Assembly (NCBI RefSeq): GCF_046600715.1 | Contig: NZ_JBJMAV010000001.1 | Location: 620,001-684,000, forward strand | Length of the DNA stretch: 64,000 nt | Origin: Lysobacter_C viscosus | GTDB taxonomy: Bacteria; Pseudomonadota; Gammaproteobacteria; Xanthomonadales; Xanthomonadaceae | Direction: 5' to 3' | In this document: positions 33,408 to 42,989 of the stretch, piece by piece | Numbering within the stretch: the first letter of the stretch is position 1 | Layout: each line of letters opens with the position of its first letter | The notes under the pieces: model-generated | Seen by the model: only the letters and a program-made list of their open reading frames with translations | Told to the model about the DNA's origin: nothing | The model's database searches: none | Position numbers and translations under genes: made by a program

Positions 33408-36083
33408 TCAGTGCGCCAAGGCCGCCGCCAGGTACCCCGCCGTCCGGCTCGCCCGAACCTTGGCTACCTCTGCCGGCCGGCCCTGGGCCACGATCCTCCC
33501 ACCCCGCTCCCCCGCACCCGGCCCCATGTCGATCACCCAGTCGGCCTGGGCGACGACACGCATCTCGTGTTCGATCACCACCACGGTGTTGCCCGCTTCG
33601 ACAAGACGGTGCAGCTGCAGCATCAGGCGGTCGACGTCGGCGGCGTGCAGGCCCGTGGTGGGCTCGTCCAGGACGTACAGGCTGCGGCCACGCTGGCTAC
33701 GCTGCAGCTCGTTGGCCAGCTTGATGCGCTGTGCCTCGCCGCCGGACAGCTCGGTGGCCGGCTGGCCCAGGCGCAGGTCGCCCAGGCCGATCTCGCGCAG
33801 CAGGTGCAGCGGGCGCGCGACCGCACCTTCGTCGGCAAAGAAGTCGCCGGCCTGCTCCACCGTCATGCCCAGCACCTCGGCGATGTTGCGGCCGTTCCAC
33901 CGTACCTGCAGCGTGGCCTCGTTGTAGCGGGCGCCATGGCAGCTGGGGCACGGGGCGTGGACGCTGGCCATGAACAGCAGTTCGACGCTGACCACGCCTT
34001 CGCCCTCGCAGGTGTCGCAGCGGCCCTTCGCGACGTTGAACGAGAACCGCCCGGCGTCGAAGCGGCGTCGGCGCGCGTCCGGCGTGGCGGCGAACAGCTT
34101 TCGCACGTGGTCGAACAGGCCGGTGTAGGTGGCCAGGTTGGAGCGCGGGGTGCGGCCGATCGGCTTCTGGTCGACCTGCACCAACCGCTGCACCGCATCG
34201 ACGTCGCCGCCCAGGTGGCCATGCGTGCGTTCAATGGCCGTCGGCGCGTCCGGGGTGTCGTCGTCGCTGTCCTCGGGCACGTGGCCCAGGTGCAGGCGGA
34301 CGAGTTCGGCCAGTGCCTGCGCGACCAGGCTGGACTTGCCCGAGCCGGAGACGCCGGTGACCGCGGTAAGCACGGCCAGCGGGATGCGCGCGTCCAGCCC
34401 GTGCAGGTTGTGGCGGTGCAGGCCGCGCAGCTCCAGCCAGTTCGACGTCGCGCGCTCGATGCTGGCCGGCGCGGGCGTGGTGCCGAACAGGTAGTGCGCG
34501 GTGCGGGACTCCTTGACCTTGGCCAGCCCGGCCGGCGGGCCGCTGTAGAGCACCTGGCCGCCGCGCTCGCCGGCCTCGGGGCCGACGTCCACCAGCCACT
34601 GCGCGCGGCGCATCAGTTCCAGGTCGTGCTCGACCACGAACACCGAGTTGCCGGCGTCGCGCAGTTCCTCCAGCGCGTCGTACAGCGCCTGGCTGTCGGC
34701 CGGGTGCAGGCCGGCGGACGGTTCGTCCAGCACGTACACGACGCCGAACAGGTGCGATTGCAGCTGCGTGGCCAGCCGCAGGCGCTGCAACTCGCCGGGC
34801 GACAGGGTCGGTGTGCTGCGGTCCATGGACAGGTAGCCCAGCCCCAGCGCCTGCAGCGTCCGCAGCCGGGCGACGACGCCCTCCGCCAGGCGCTGGGCGG
34901 CGATGCGCTTTTCTTCCGACAGGGCCGGGGTGCGGCGCACGTCGGGCGCGGCGGCGTGGGTGGCCTGCCTGGCCACGGCGCGTTTGGCGCGGTCACGCTT
35001 CGTCGCGGTGGCGTTGGTGGTGCCCTCGCCCGCGTGGCTGTCGAACACACCGCGCGCGACGGGCTGCAGCAGGTCGACCACCCGGTCCAGCGGCATCCGC
35101 GAAAGCTCGCCGATGTCCACGCCGGCGAACGTCACCGACAGCGCCTCGCGCTTGAGCCGCTTGCCGTCGCATTCCGGGCACAGCCGGCCCTCCAGGTAGC
35201 GCGACACCCGCTTCTTCATCAGCGCGCTCTGGGTGGTGGCGAAGGTGTGCAGCACGTAGCGCCGCGCGCCGGTGTAGGTGCCCATGTAGCTGGGCTCGGC
35301 CTTGCGCCTGAGCGCGGCGCGCGTTTCGGCCGGGGTGAAACCCGCATAGACCGGCACCGTCGGCGTCTCCTCGGTGAACAGGATCCAGTCGCGGTCCTTC
35401 CTGGGCAGGTCCTTCCACGGTGTATCCACGTCGTAACCCAGCGTGACCAGGATGTCGCGCAGGTTCTGCCCATGCCACGCCGGCGGCCACGAGGCGATGG
35501 CCTTCTCGCGGATGCTCAGCGACGGGTCCGGCACCATCAGCGCCTCGGTGACCTCGTACACGTGGCCCAGCCCGTGACAGCGCGGGCACGCACCCTGCGG
35601 GGTGTTGGGCGAGAAGTCCTCCGCGTAGAGCATCGCCTGCCTGTCCGGGTACGCCCCGGCGCGGGAGTACATCATCCGCACCAGGCTCGACAGCGTGGTC
35701 ACGCTGCCGACGCTGGAGCGCGCGTTGCTGGACCCGCGCTGCTGCTGCAGCGCAATCGCCGGTGGCAAGCCCTCGATGGAATCGACGTCCGGCATGCCGG
35801 CCTGGTCGATCAGCCGTCGCGCGTACGGGGCCACGGATTCGAAATAGCGGCGCTGCGCCTTGGCATAGATGGTGCCGAATGCCAGCGACGACTTGCCCGA
35901 GCCGGAGACGCCGGAGAACACCACCAGCCGGTCGCGCGGGACATCCACGTCGACCTCCTTCAGGTTGTGCTCGCGCGCGCCGCGCACGCGCACGCAGCCG
36001 CTGCCACCGGCGATGGCCGGGGCGCGGCCTGCGGCGGCTCGCTTGCGGGCGGAATGACGCTTGGGTGTGGGTGTACGCGGCAT
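33408..36083 (-). CDS. UvrA-family ABC ATPase (short, UvrA2-like)
   Basis: An 891-residue UvrA homologue with both ABC modules: Walker A GVSGSGKSS twice, signatures LSPGELQRLRLA and LSGGEAQRIKLA, and switch Asp-Glu in VLDEPSAGLH and VLDEPTTGLH. The zinc cluster around CDTCEGEGVV...CPSCHGARY is intact. It is shorter than the ~940-residue excision-repair UvrA and resembles class II UvrA proteins, which generally lack the UvrB-binding part and are linked to drug tolerance. It is not next to uvrB. A true uvrA is presumably elsewhere. Low-complexity first 25 residues. Confidence 0.88.
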   Translation of the reverse strand: MPRTPTPKRHSARKRAAAGRAPAIAGGSGCVRVRGAREHNLKEVDVDVPRDRLVVFSGVSGSGKSSLAFGTIYAKAQRRYFESVAPYARRLIDQAGMPDVDSIEGLPPAIALQQQRGSSNARSSVGSVTTLSSLVRMMYSRAGAYPDRQAMLYAEDFSPNTPQGACPRCHGLGHVYEVTEALMVPDPSLSIREKAIASWPPAWHGQNLRDILVTLGYDVDTPWKDLPRKDRDWILFTEETPTVPVYAGFTPAETRAALRRKAEPSYMGTYTGARRYVLHTFATTQSALMKKRVSRYLEGRLCPECDGKRLKREALSVTFAGVDIGELSRMPLDRVVDLLQPVARGVFDSHAGEGTTNATATKRDRAKRAVARQATHAAAPDVRRTPALSEEKRIAAQRLAEGVVARLRTLQALGLGYLSMDRSTPTLSPGELQRLRLATQLQSHLFGVVYVLDEPSAGLHPADSQALYDALEELRDAGNSVFVVEHDLELMRRAQWLVDVGPEAGERGGQVLYSGPPAGLAKVKESRTAHYLFGTTPAPASIERATSNWLELRGLHRHNLHGLDARIPLAVLTAVTGVSGSGKSSLVAQALAELVRLHLGHVPEDSDDDTPDAPTAIERTHGHLGGDVDAVQRLVQVDQKPIGRTPRSNLATYTGLFDHVRKLFAATPDARRRRFDAGRFSFNVAKGRCDTCEGEGVVSVELLFMASVHAPCPSCHGARYNEATLQVRWNGRNIAEVLGMTVEQAGDFFADEGAVARPLHLLREIGLGDLRLGQPATELSGGEAQRIKLANELQRSQRGRSLYVLDEPTTGLHAADVDRLMLQLHRLVEAGNTVVVIEHEMRVVAQADWVIDMGPGAGERGGRIVAQGRPAEVAKVRASRTAGYLAAALAH

Positions 36084-36332
36084 TCGGGGGGCCTGCGGGA
36101 AAACGACACGCTAGCCCCGGGGCGTGAACACGGGGTGGGTGAGGCGCGTGCGCCGCCACCGGAGGCGCCGGGCCGGGACGGATCGCTCCGCCGTGACTTG
36201 CGGGCCGCGCGTGGCGGGAGTGAAATCGACGACCATCGCGGCGGCTCCACCGTGTCCCGAGCGGTGCCACATGGGAAAGCAACCGGCCCTGGCCCGCAGT
36301 TGCCCTCGCTCTTCTTCAGGAGATATCACGAC

Positions 36333-36764
36333 GTGACTCTCAACCTCGACAGGTACTCGCACCTTTCCGACGCCACGCTGATGCTGTTGCGGGTGGTCAC
36401 CGGCGCCTTCCTCGTGCACGGCACCTGGGACAACGTGACCAGCAGCGAGCGCATGCAGGAGTTCGTCGTCTTCCTCACCCAGAACGGCTTTGCATGGCCG
36501 CAGCTGATGGCGCCGCTGTCGGTGTACGCCCAGTCCGCCTGCGGGGGCCTCCTCGTCCTCGGCCTGCTGACCCGCTGGGCCGGGCTGGTGGTCGCCTTCA
36601 ACTTCGTGGTCGCCGTGGTCATGGTGCACTGGCAGCAGGACTTCCGCGGATGGTGGCCGGCGCTGGTGCTGGTGCTGCTGGGCCTGCATTTCGCCGCACA
36701 GGGTGGCGGACGCTACGCGCTGGATGCCGTGCTGGCACGGCGGCGCCCGGGTAGCCGGTCCTAG
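36333..36764 (+). CDS. DoxX-family membrane protein
   Basis: A 143-residue DoxX-family protein with four membrane helices; the pattern LRVVTGAFLVHGTWDNV and the GLLTRWAGLVVAFNFVVA region are typical. The family is tied to oxidative-stress handling or quinone-dependent oxidation but is biochemically vague. The start is GTG 36333, with AGGAG ten bases upstream. It is divergent from the UvrA gene and convergent with the YajD nuclease (32 bases). Confidence 0.82.
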   Translation: MTLNLDRYSHLSDATLMLLRVVTGAFLVHGTWDNVTSSERMQEFVVFLTQNGFAWPQLMAPLSVYAQSACGGLLVLGLLTRWAGLVVAFNFVVAVVMVHWQQDFRGWWPALVLVLLGLHFAAQGGGRYALDAVLARRRPGSRS

Positions 36765-36796
36765 GCGCCCAGGGCCTGGCGGCCCCCGCCCGGTCG

Positions 36797-37183
36797 CTAG
36801 CCGCCCTTGGGCGGGACCATCCCCAGCAGCGACTTGAGGTCGGCAAACGGGTTGGACGTGGCGGCGGGCGGCGTGTCCTCGGCCGCCAGTGCGCTGACCC
36901 CGGTGTAGTCGGTCTGGCGCGAGTGCTCGTTGTCATGGCAGTACACGCACAACAGCTCCCAGTTGCTGCCGTCGGGCGGATTGTCGGAGTGGTTGTGGTT
37001 GCGGTGGTGGACCGTCAGCTCGCGCAGGTTGGCGCGGGTGAACTCGCGCGCGCAGCGGCCACAGACCCACGGGTACATCTTCAGCGCACGCTCGCGGTAC
37101 CCCTGGTCGCGCTGCTCGGCGTTGCGCCGGGCCTCGGCAACGATGCGGTCGAGCTTGGCGTCTTGTGGCGTAGGCATGGTCAT
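36797..37183 (-). CDS. yajD: YajD-type HNH nuclease
   Basis: A 128-residue HNH endonuclease like E. coli YajD. The zinc pairs are CGRC and CVYC, and the catalytic stretch is LTVHHRNHNHSDNPPDG. YajD is a small cytosolic nuclease of unknown cellular role. The C-terminal ~30 residues (Pro-rich, ending GMVPPKGG) extend beyond the core domain. Two close ATGs, 37183 and 37177, are possible. Confidence 0.9.
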   Translation of the reverse strand: MTMPTPQDAKLDRIVAEARRNAEQRDQGYRERALKMYPWVCGRCAREFTRANLRELTVHHRNHNHSDNPPDGSNWELLCVYCHDNEHSRQTDYTGVSALAAEDTPPAATSNPFADLKSLLGMVPPKGG

Positions 37184-37537
37184 GGGGCCCTTGGAGCGGC
37201 AGGGGAACGCGCGCCGCTGGCGCAGCCGCAGTATCACCCCGAAGCGAGGGAAACGGAGCATTGGAAAAGCACCGCCGAAGCCGGGAACGCGGCCACGCAT
37301 CGGGCGTGGACGCGCCACCGCGATGGTCGAGGAACGGCCCCGGCGCTGCGCGGGACCCCGCATGAGCCGGCGACGTGGGGACGGCTCATGCGCCAGACCC
37401 TGGCGGCGGGCGACCGCGCCTGCGCCCGCCGCTGCCCAACCCGGATTTGAGCGATCTTTCACGCGGCGCTGCTAATTTCCGCAGCCTGTCGCCAGCAGTA
37501 CGAGGCGGCAGCAACTTCCAGGGATGCGGGGAGCGCC
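37184..37537. other. Divergent intergenic region, nothing recognised
   Basis: 354 bases between the YajD nuclease and the histidine kinase. The open frames are short or shadows. CTAATTTCCGCAGC near 37470 is the most AT-rich patch, and a promoter for the kinase gene may be there. No hairpin or repeat stands out. Confidence 0.35.
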
Positions 37538-38710
37538 ATGCGGCTGTCAGAGTTCATCAACGACTACATGGACCGGATCCTGGCCGAGTGGGACAGGCAC
37601 GCACTGACAATGACGCCGGCCGCCGACGCCATGTCGCTGAAGGCGCTCCGCAACCACGCCGAGCAAATGCTGCGCGCGGTGGCAGTGGACATCGAGACGC
37701 GGCAGACCGAAGGCGAGCAACGCACGAAATCGCTCGGCGGTGCGGACGATCCCGACCCCACCAGCCCGGCCAACGTGCATGGAACGATGCGACACGCATC
37801 GGACTTCACCCTGATGCAGCTGAATTCCGAATTCCGTGCGCTGCGGGCCAGCGTGCTGCACCTGTGGCGCGAGCAGCACGGGGCGATGCCGGAGAGCGTG
37901 CTGGACGAGGTCATGCGCTTCAACGAAGCCATCGACCAGGCGCTGGCGGAGTCGATCCTGACCTTCTCCGAGCGCGCGGACCATGCCCGCGACATGTTCG
38001 ACGCGATCCTCGGCCACGACCTGCGCGGGCCGCTGTCATCGATGACAGCCGCCGGCGAAATCCTGACGCGTACCCAGCTGCGCGAAGACAAGGCAGTGGA
38101 ACTGGGCCACCGGGTCAAACGGGCCGCGCGCTACATGACCGCCATGGTCAACGACCTGCTGGAGTTTGCACGCACGCGACTGGGCGCCGACACGCTGCCG
38201 GTTCGCCCGGAAACGGTGAACCTGGCCGAGGTCTGCAGCGAAGCCATCCACGACGCCGCCGCGATGCATCCCGAGTGCGAGTTCGAGCTGGTCCTGGGCA
38301 CGCGGTTGGAGGCGTGCGTCGATCCCGACCGCGTTCACCAGCTGCTGGTGAACCTGCTGGGCAACGCGGGCCAGCACGGGACCCCCGGGCGGCCCGTCCA
38401 GATGCACGTGGCCGGCGACGACACCGACGTCGCGCTCTGCGTGATCAACGAAGGCCGGCAGATACCGGAAGAATCCCTGCAGCGCATTTTCGATCCGATG
38501 ATGCGACTGAAGCCGGGAGACGATGCGGCCAAGGGCGTGACCGCCAGCCTTGGGCTGGGGCTGCACGTCGCGCGGGAGATCGCGCTGGCCCACGGCGGCT
38601 CGATCACCGCCGACAGCAGCGGCGGGCAGAACAAGTTCACCGTCCGCCTGCCGCGGCAAGGACCGGGTCAACGCCAGCACGGCTCGTCGGAACAGGCGGC
38701 TACCGCCTGA
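37538..38710 (+). CDS. Sensor histidine kinase with RsbR-type N-terminus
   Basis: A 390-residue soluble histidine kinase. The first ~140 residues are helical and resemble the RsbRD N-terminal sensor (MRLSEFINDYMDRILAEWDRH). The dimerisation box ILGHDLRGPLSSM puts the phosphorylated His at residue 160. The ATPase domain has LLVNLLGNAGQHG (N box) and SLGLGLHVAREI (G box); the usual DTG motif is changed to VINEGRQI. No membrane segment and no adjacent response regulator: an orphan kinase. Confidence 0.88.
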   Translation: MRLSEFINDYMDRILAEWDRHALTMTPAADAMSLKALRNHAEQMLRAVAVDIETRQTEGEQRTKSLGGADDPDPTSPANVHGTMRHASDFTLMQLNSEFRALRASVLHLWREQHGAMPESVLDEVMRFNEAIDQALAESILTFSERADHARDMFDAILGHDLRGPLSSMTAAGEILTRTQLREDKAVELGHRVKRAARYMTAMVNDLLEFARTRLGADTLPVRPETVNLAEVCSEAIHDAAAMHPECEFELVLGTRLEACVDPDRVHQLLVNLLGNAGQHGTPGRPVQMHVAGDDTDVALCVINEGRQIPEESLQRIFDPMMRLKPGDDAAKGVTASLGLGLHVAREIALAHGGSITADSSGGQNKFTVRLPRQGPGQRQHGSSEQAATA

Positions 38711-38789
38711 CCCCTGCGGGTGGCATCAGCCGCCAAAGGGTCGACGGCCGGGGCGAGGGGACCCGCTCCGACCCCGGGGCGGTGTCATT

Positions 38790-39080
38790 TCAGTCGCGCC
38801 TGAGGCGGCGCGCTGAGTCGGCCGCGGCCTGCAGGACGCGGACGTACGCCTCCCGGTGCTTCGGCGCCTGGGCGGCCGCGTTCTCCAGCCCCTCCAGATA
38901 CGCCGCCACGGATGCCGGAGCGTTCCAGAGGTCACCCAGGTCTTTCATCGACGTGGCCACGGCATCACGCAGATGCCAGTCCACGTTCATGCCCTTCTCG
39001 GCCTGGTTGGCGAGGTCGATGATGCGCAGCAGGTGCGGCGTTACGAGACCGACGACGGTGGCTCGCGGGGGGGCTTTCAT
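38790..39080 (-). CDS. Hypothetical helical protein
   Basis: A 96-residue, Ala-rich, mostly helical protein from ATG 39080 (MKAPPRATVVGLVTPHLLRI). No signal peptide or known motif. Its frame is open upstream into the decayed TPR gene, but its own start and composition suggest a separate gene. Convergent with the histidine kinase. Confidence 0.5.
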   Translation of the reverse strand: MKAPPRATVVGLVTPHLLRIIDLANQAEKGMNVDWHLRDAVATSMKDLGDLWNAPASVAAYLEGLENAAAQAPKHREAYVRVLQAAADSARRLRRD

Positions 39081-39112
39081 CCATTCAATCCTGGCTTCGG
39101 AACGGCCCAAGG

Positions 39113-39769
39113 TTAACCCGGGAAACCCGGGGCAGAGCCACGCCCGGCCCCTTGGGCCGCCCATGCCGCGAACAGGTCCCTCATGCGTTCGCGCGGCGCG
39201 GCTCGCACCGGCGGGTGCTGTGTTCCATGCTTGCCCGGTGCCCCACTGCGCGTTCGATTCCACCGCCGCTTCGTACCAGGCCAGCGGCTGCGGTCTGTCG
39301 TCCTGCGTCCAGTACGTGAGGGCGAAGGTGTAGGCGGCCCGGGACGGCCGTCCGCCGTGCTGCCGGACTGATTCGCGCGAGTCGTCAAGTGCTCCGGCGA
39401 CGTCGCCCATGCCATGGCGGCTCCAGCCGCGGGACCAGCGGATGTGCCGATGTCGCGGCCCGTGCGGACCGGCGGCGTCCAGTGCGGCATCGTAGTCGCG
39501 GCGCGCGCGCCGGTGGTCGCCGGCGCGGTCCAGCAGGTAGGCGCGCTGGACCCGTGCTACGTCGTTGCACGGATGGCGCTGCAACTCCTTGTTGAGCAGC
39601 TCGCGGTACTTGCCCCCCGGTTGCCGGCGCAGGGCGCAGGGCGCAACGCGACCGCTGCAGGACCGGCGTCGGTGTACACACCCGGCGTTGCGCTTTCGTC
39701 GGCTGCCTGCGCCGCGGGCGGCAGGCACGCCAGCAACAGGAGCAGTAGGAGCACAGAACTGGATCGCAC
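39113..39769 (-). pseudogene. Decayed TPR protein gene, copy 1
   Basis: A signal peptide starts at ATG 39769 (MRSSSVLLLLLLLACLPPAAQA) but its frame stops soon. The TPR part (YRELLNKELQRHPCNDVARV, then DDSRESVRQHGG) continues in another frame from about 39625. The likely C-terminus (RERMRDLFAAWAAQG, stop at 39113) is in a third. The first shift is at a run of six G at about 39616-39621. A second, shorter copy of the same gene lies at 41790-42109. Confidence 0.65.
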
Positions 39770-40194
39770 GGATCCCCTCCCCGGAAACGGAGCACGGACC
39801 GTGCGCCAGACCAGTTCGACTCACGGTGCGCCCCCTGACGACCTGCAGTCTCGGGATGAGGAGCGCTGCACCAGCGAAGAACAGCCATCCCGCCCCGGAG
39901 GGGGAGCCCGGAGGCGGACTCGATTCGTTCGGCGCAGTGCATCCAAACGCCCGGCCAGGGGCCTCCAGTCAGTAGGAGCATCGCCATGGGGCAGCGCGAA
40001 CGACCTGTGGAGGCTGTATGCGAACTGGAATCGTGCTGTTGATGGTGCATAGGGCAGTGGCGATCGAGCCTGCAACACCGTCCGGCGCGCGCCGAGATGT
40101 CGAAACTCCGATCCGCGCCGGGGTGGGCGCGACCCGCGGACCGGTCCGGTGACATACTCCGGCCGCTTCGAATACGCGCTGCGAAGGAACCGCC

Positions 40195-41610
40195 ATGCAA
40201 TTGGATCGCACCCTGGGCTGGGTTCTGGCGGCCGCGATGGGCATTTCGCCCTACGGCCCCGTACCCGCGGACGGGCATGCGCCGGACGCAAGCTTCGACG
40301 GTGTCTGGCACCAGCGGGGCTACGGCAGGCTTCTTGAGATCCGCGGCGCGCGGGCGAAGGTGTTCGATTCCAACTCCGTCGAGTGCCATGCATCGGTCGA
40401 AGAGCCCGTCGGCGAGCTCGGTACGCTGGTCAGGGTGGCACCCGGCCGCGTCGAGCTGCGCTACGGCATCAACACGTACCGCCTGGACCGCATCGAGGCC
40501 TTGCCGGCGCGCTGCACCACCCCGCCAGCCGATCCGACCGACCCGCTGCTCAACTTCGATTCGTTGTGGGACACGCTCCGCGTCCACTATCCGTTCTTCG
40601 AACGTCGCGGGGTCGATTGGCCCGCGCTGCGCAAGAAGTACCGCCCGCGTCTGGCGCCTGACTCGACGGACCCGGTCCTGTTCGACACGCTGGAGGCGAT
40701 GCTGGGCGAACTGCGGGACGGGCACGTCAAGCTCGAACGGCCCGATACGCTGCCCCACCCTGCCGCAAGCGGTGGGGACCACGGCGAGCCGTCGAACTTC
40801 GAGCTTTCGCGCCAGGCCCAGCAGGCGATCCTCGAGCGCCACGTGCGCGACGTCCGGCAGTACAACGCCGGCATCGTGCGCTGGGGCATGGTCGACCCGC
40901 GCGTCGGCTACGTGCAGCTCAACAGCATGTTGATGCTCGCCGACTACGGCCTGGAGCCGACCGAGGACCTGCGGGAGTTCTTCGGGCGCTATTTCGCGCA
41001 TGCCGAAGACCGGATCAACCAGTACCAGGACGAGGTGGAAGGTGCGCGCAACCTCGTCGGGAGGATGTTGGCGGATCTCGGCGATGCTGATTCCATCATC
41101 CTCGACCTGCGCTTCAATGGCGGCGGCAAGGATGGTGCAGCACTCGAGTTCCTGCGCCCATTCGTGGACGCGCCCTACCGGGCATTCAGCAAGGTCGCGC
41201 GGGACGCCGACGGCAACGCGTCGCCGAACTGGATCCAGATGACGCCTGCGGCCCGCGGTTTCGACGGCCGCGTCTTCGTGCTGACCAGCCCCGCGACCGC
41301 GAGCGCCGCCGAGATCCTGGTGCTGGCGTCGCTTCCGCTGCCCCGCGTCGTGCGCATCGGCAGCGCCACCGAAGGAATCTTCTCCGACTCCCTCGACAAG
41401 ACCCTGCCCAACGGCTGGGAATACACGCTGTCCAACGAGGTGTACGCAACGCCCGATGGGCGCCTCTTCGAAGGCACCGGGATACCGCCGGATCACGCCA
41501 TCGCCTATCCGCGCCAAGTGCGTGCGTTCTACCGGCAGGTCATCGAGCAGGCCCCGTCGGGCGATCCCGCAATCGAAATGGCACTGCGAATCGCTCACGA
41601 GAATCGGTAG
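40195..41610 (+). CDS. Exported S41-family peptidase
   Basis: A 471-residue protein with a weak N-terminal signal (~1-25), a small beta domain (30-105), a helical linker and an S41 (C-terminal-processing protease type) catalytic domain. ILDLRFNGGGKDG is the typical strand, and TSPATASAAEILVLA carries the predicted nucleophile Ser370. No PDZ domain is evident, so it is nearer to the tricorn-core-like S41B group. Two decayed TPR gene copies flank it, both on the other strand. Confidence 0.85.
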   Translation: MQLDRTLGWVLAAAMGISPYGPVPADGHAPDASFDGVWHQRGYGRLLEIRGARAKVFDSNSVECHASVEEPVGELGTLVRVAPGRVELRYGINTYRLDRIEALPARCTTPPADPTDPLLNFDSLWDTLRVHYPFFERRGVDWPALRKKYRPRLAPDSTDPVLFDTLEAMLGELRDGHVKLERPDTLPHPAASGGDHGEPSNFELSRQAQQAILERHVRDVRQYNAGIVRWGMVDPRVGYVQLNSMLMLADYGLEPTEDLREFFGRYFAHAEDRINQYQDEVEGARNLVGRMLADLGDADSIILDLRFNGGGKDGAALEFLRPFVDAPYRAFSKVARDADGNASPNWIQMTPAARGFDGRVFVLTSPATASAAEILVLASLPLPRVVRIGSATEGIFSDSLDKTLPNGWEYTLSNEVYATPDGRLFEGTGIPPDHAIAYPRQVRAFYRQVIEQAPSGDPAIEMALRIAHENR

Positions 41611-41789
41611 GGAAGACGTCTCCGTCCACCCGAGAAGCTGCGAATCGGGGTACGCCAGGAGAGCTCCGGACGCGCCGTCATCTGCTGCCGCCCGCATCGC
41701 TTGCCTATCGGTACGCGCTCGGACTGGAGGGTCGCCGTTTTATCTGTTCCCTTGGATCGCGCCGGGATTCACCGCGTCGCCGACCCTGG

Positions 41790-42109
41790 TTATCCGCCGT
41801 CGATACTGCAGAGCGTCCGCCCGGCGGAGTCAAGCGCGAGGTCGTAGTCGCATCGTGCGCGCCCACGGTCACCGGCCCGGTCGAACAGACTGGCGCGCCT
41901 GACCCGCAGCAGCAAATTGCGCGGATGGCGCTGGAACTCCGTCGCGAGGAGCTCGCGGCACTTGCCCGGCTCCGGGGCACGGTATGCGACGCGACCGTCG
42001 CGGGATCGGCGTGGGTGTAACCCCGGCGCGACCGCGTAACCGGCTGCCTTCGCCGCGGGCAGCAGGCGCGACAGCACCGGAACAGCAGCAGCGAACGACT
42101 GCCACGCAT
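41790..42109 (-). pseudogene. Decayed TPR protein gene, copy 2 (truncated)
   Basis: A remnant of the same gene as 39113-39769. ATG 42109 begins a signal peptide (MRGSRSLLL) that falls out of frame; the TPR stretch KCRELLATEFQRHPRNLLLRV...DLALDSAGRTLCS continues in another frame and stops at 41790. Both copies share the order Y-T-[HD]-A, then GK[CY]RELL and RA[SY]L[FL]DRAGD. Sequence upstream of both (CCCCCTGACGACCTGC) is also alike, so a segment was duplicated. Confidence 0.6.
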
Positions 42110-42344
42110 GGAACCCCACCCCGGGACATGGAGCGCTGACGCCCCCCTGCCCTCCAGGTTGGCCTCGGGGTGCCCCCTGACGACCTGCCGCGCTACGGAT
42201 CAAGCGCCCAACGCCATCAAGGAACGGCGAGTTGCTGAACAGCGAGACGCTGAGCATGCGCAGGCCTCCAGAAGTGAACGCGGCCCCGATTGTCGCAATA
42301 ATGGCGCTAGTATCAGCATGACCCAACCCCCGGGAAACCAACCC

Positions 42345-42890
42345 ATGTACAGACCATCCACGATTGCCACGTTTGCGGTGCTGTTCACGACACTGGCCGT
42401 CAGCGGAAATGCAGATGCGCTGACGGTCAGGGAAAGTTCGGTTTCACCTACCGGGGTCTGTGCGCCGGCCACCCCTGGCGACGCCGACGGCCTTCGCTTC
42501 CGCCCGCTCGGGATTTACAACGCCAGCGACAGCGGCCGTTACGTCAGCTGCTCGTTACCCATCGACAATCGAACGAACGGCGACTCATCGCCATATGTCA
42601 GTAGCCCCGTCGAAGCGGTCAGGCTCCGCATCGGCGCCCGCAACAGCAATCCCGTGGACAGGTACCTCGATTGCACCATCAACACCGGTGCCCGTGGGGG
42701 CGGCAACTGGACCGAGAACTACAACATCAGGTTCCGCCTGATCGCGAATGTGGGTGCGTCCAGGACAACCCCGTGGTACACGCGCTCGCTCCAGCCAAGG
42801 GGCAGCGTCAACATCATCTGCCTGTTGCCTGCCAAGGTGGAACTGACCAACTTCGACCTTGACGAGAAGGACGACGACAACCAGTTCTGA
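42345..42890 (+). CDS. Secreted protein, unknown
   Basis: A 181-residue exported protein (signal ~1-26, ending SGNADA) with four cysteines in the mature part (VCAP, SCSLP, DCTIN, IICLLP) likely forming two disulphides. Its beta-rich pattern and acidic tail (DLDEKDDDNQF) suggest a carbohydrate-binding-like or adhesin-like fold. An in-frame ATG 42318 lies upstream but lacks a signal-like start. No domain recognised. Confidence 0.65.
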   Translation: MYRPSTIATFAVLFTTLAVSGNADALTVRESSVSPTGVCAPATPGDADGLRFRPLGIYNASDSGRYVSCSLPIDNRTNGDSSPYVSSPVEAVRLRIGARNSNPVDRYLDCTINTGARGGGNWTENYNIRFRLIANVGASRTTPWYTRSLQPRGSVNIICLLPAKVELTNFDLDEKDDDNQF

Positions 42891-42989
42891 CCTCCCGGGG
42901 GGTTGCGGGCCGACCGCGAGGAGCCATTGGCCCGCGAGGACCGGGGTTGACGGCCCTTCGATGCCTTCCACCCAACGGGTACCCGACCA

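Noticed and set aside
33393..36764. A very long plus-strand open frame (over 1100 codons) opposite the UvrA-like gene
   Set aside because: It is the antisense shadow of a GC-rich gene with intact ABC motifs; only its last 143 codons (DoxX) are real.
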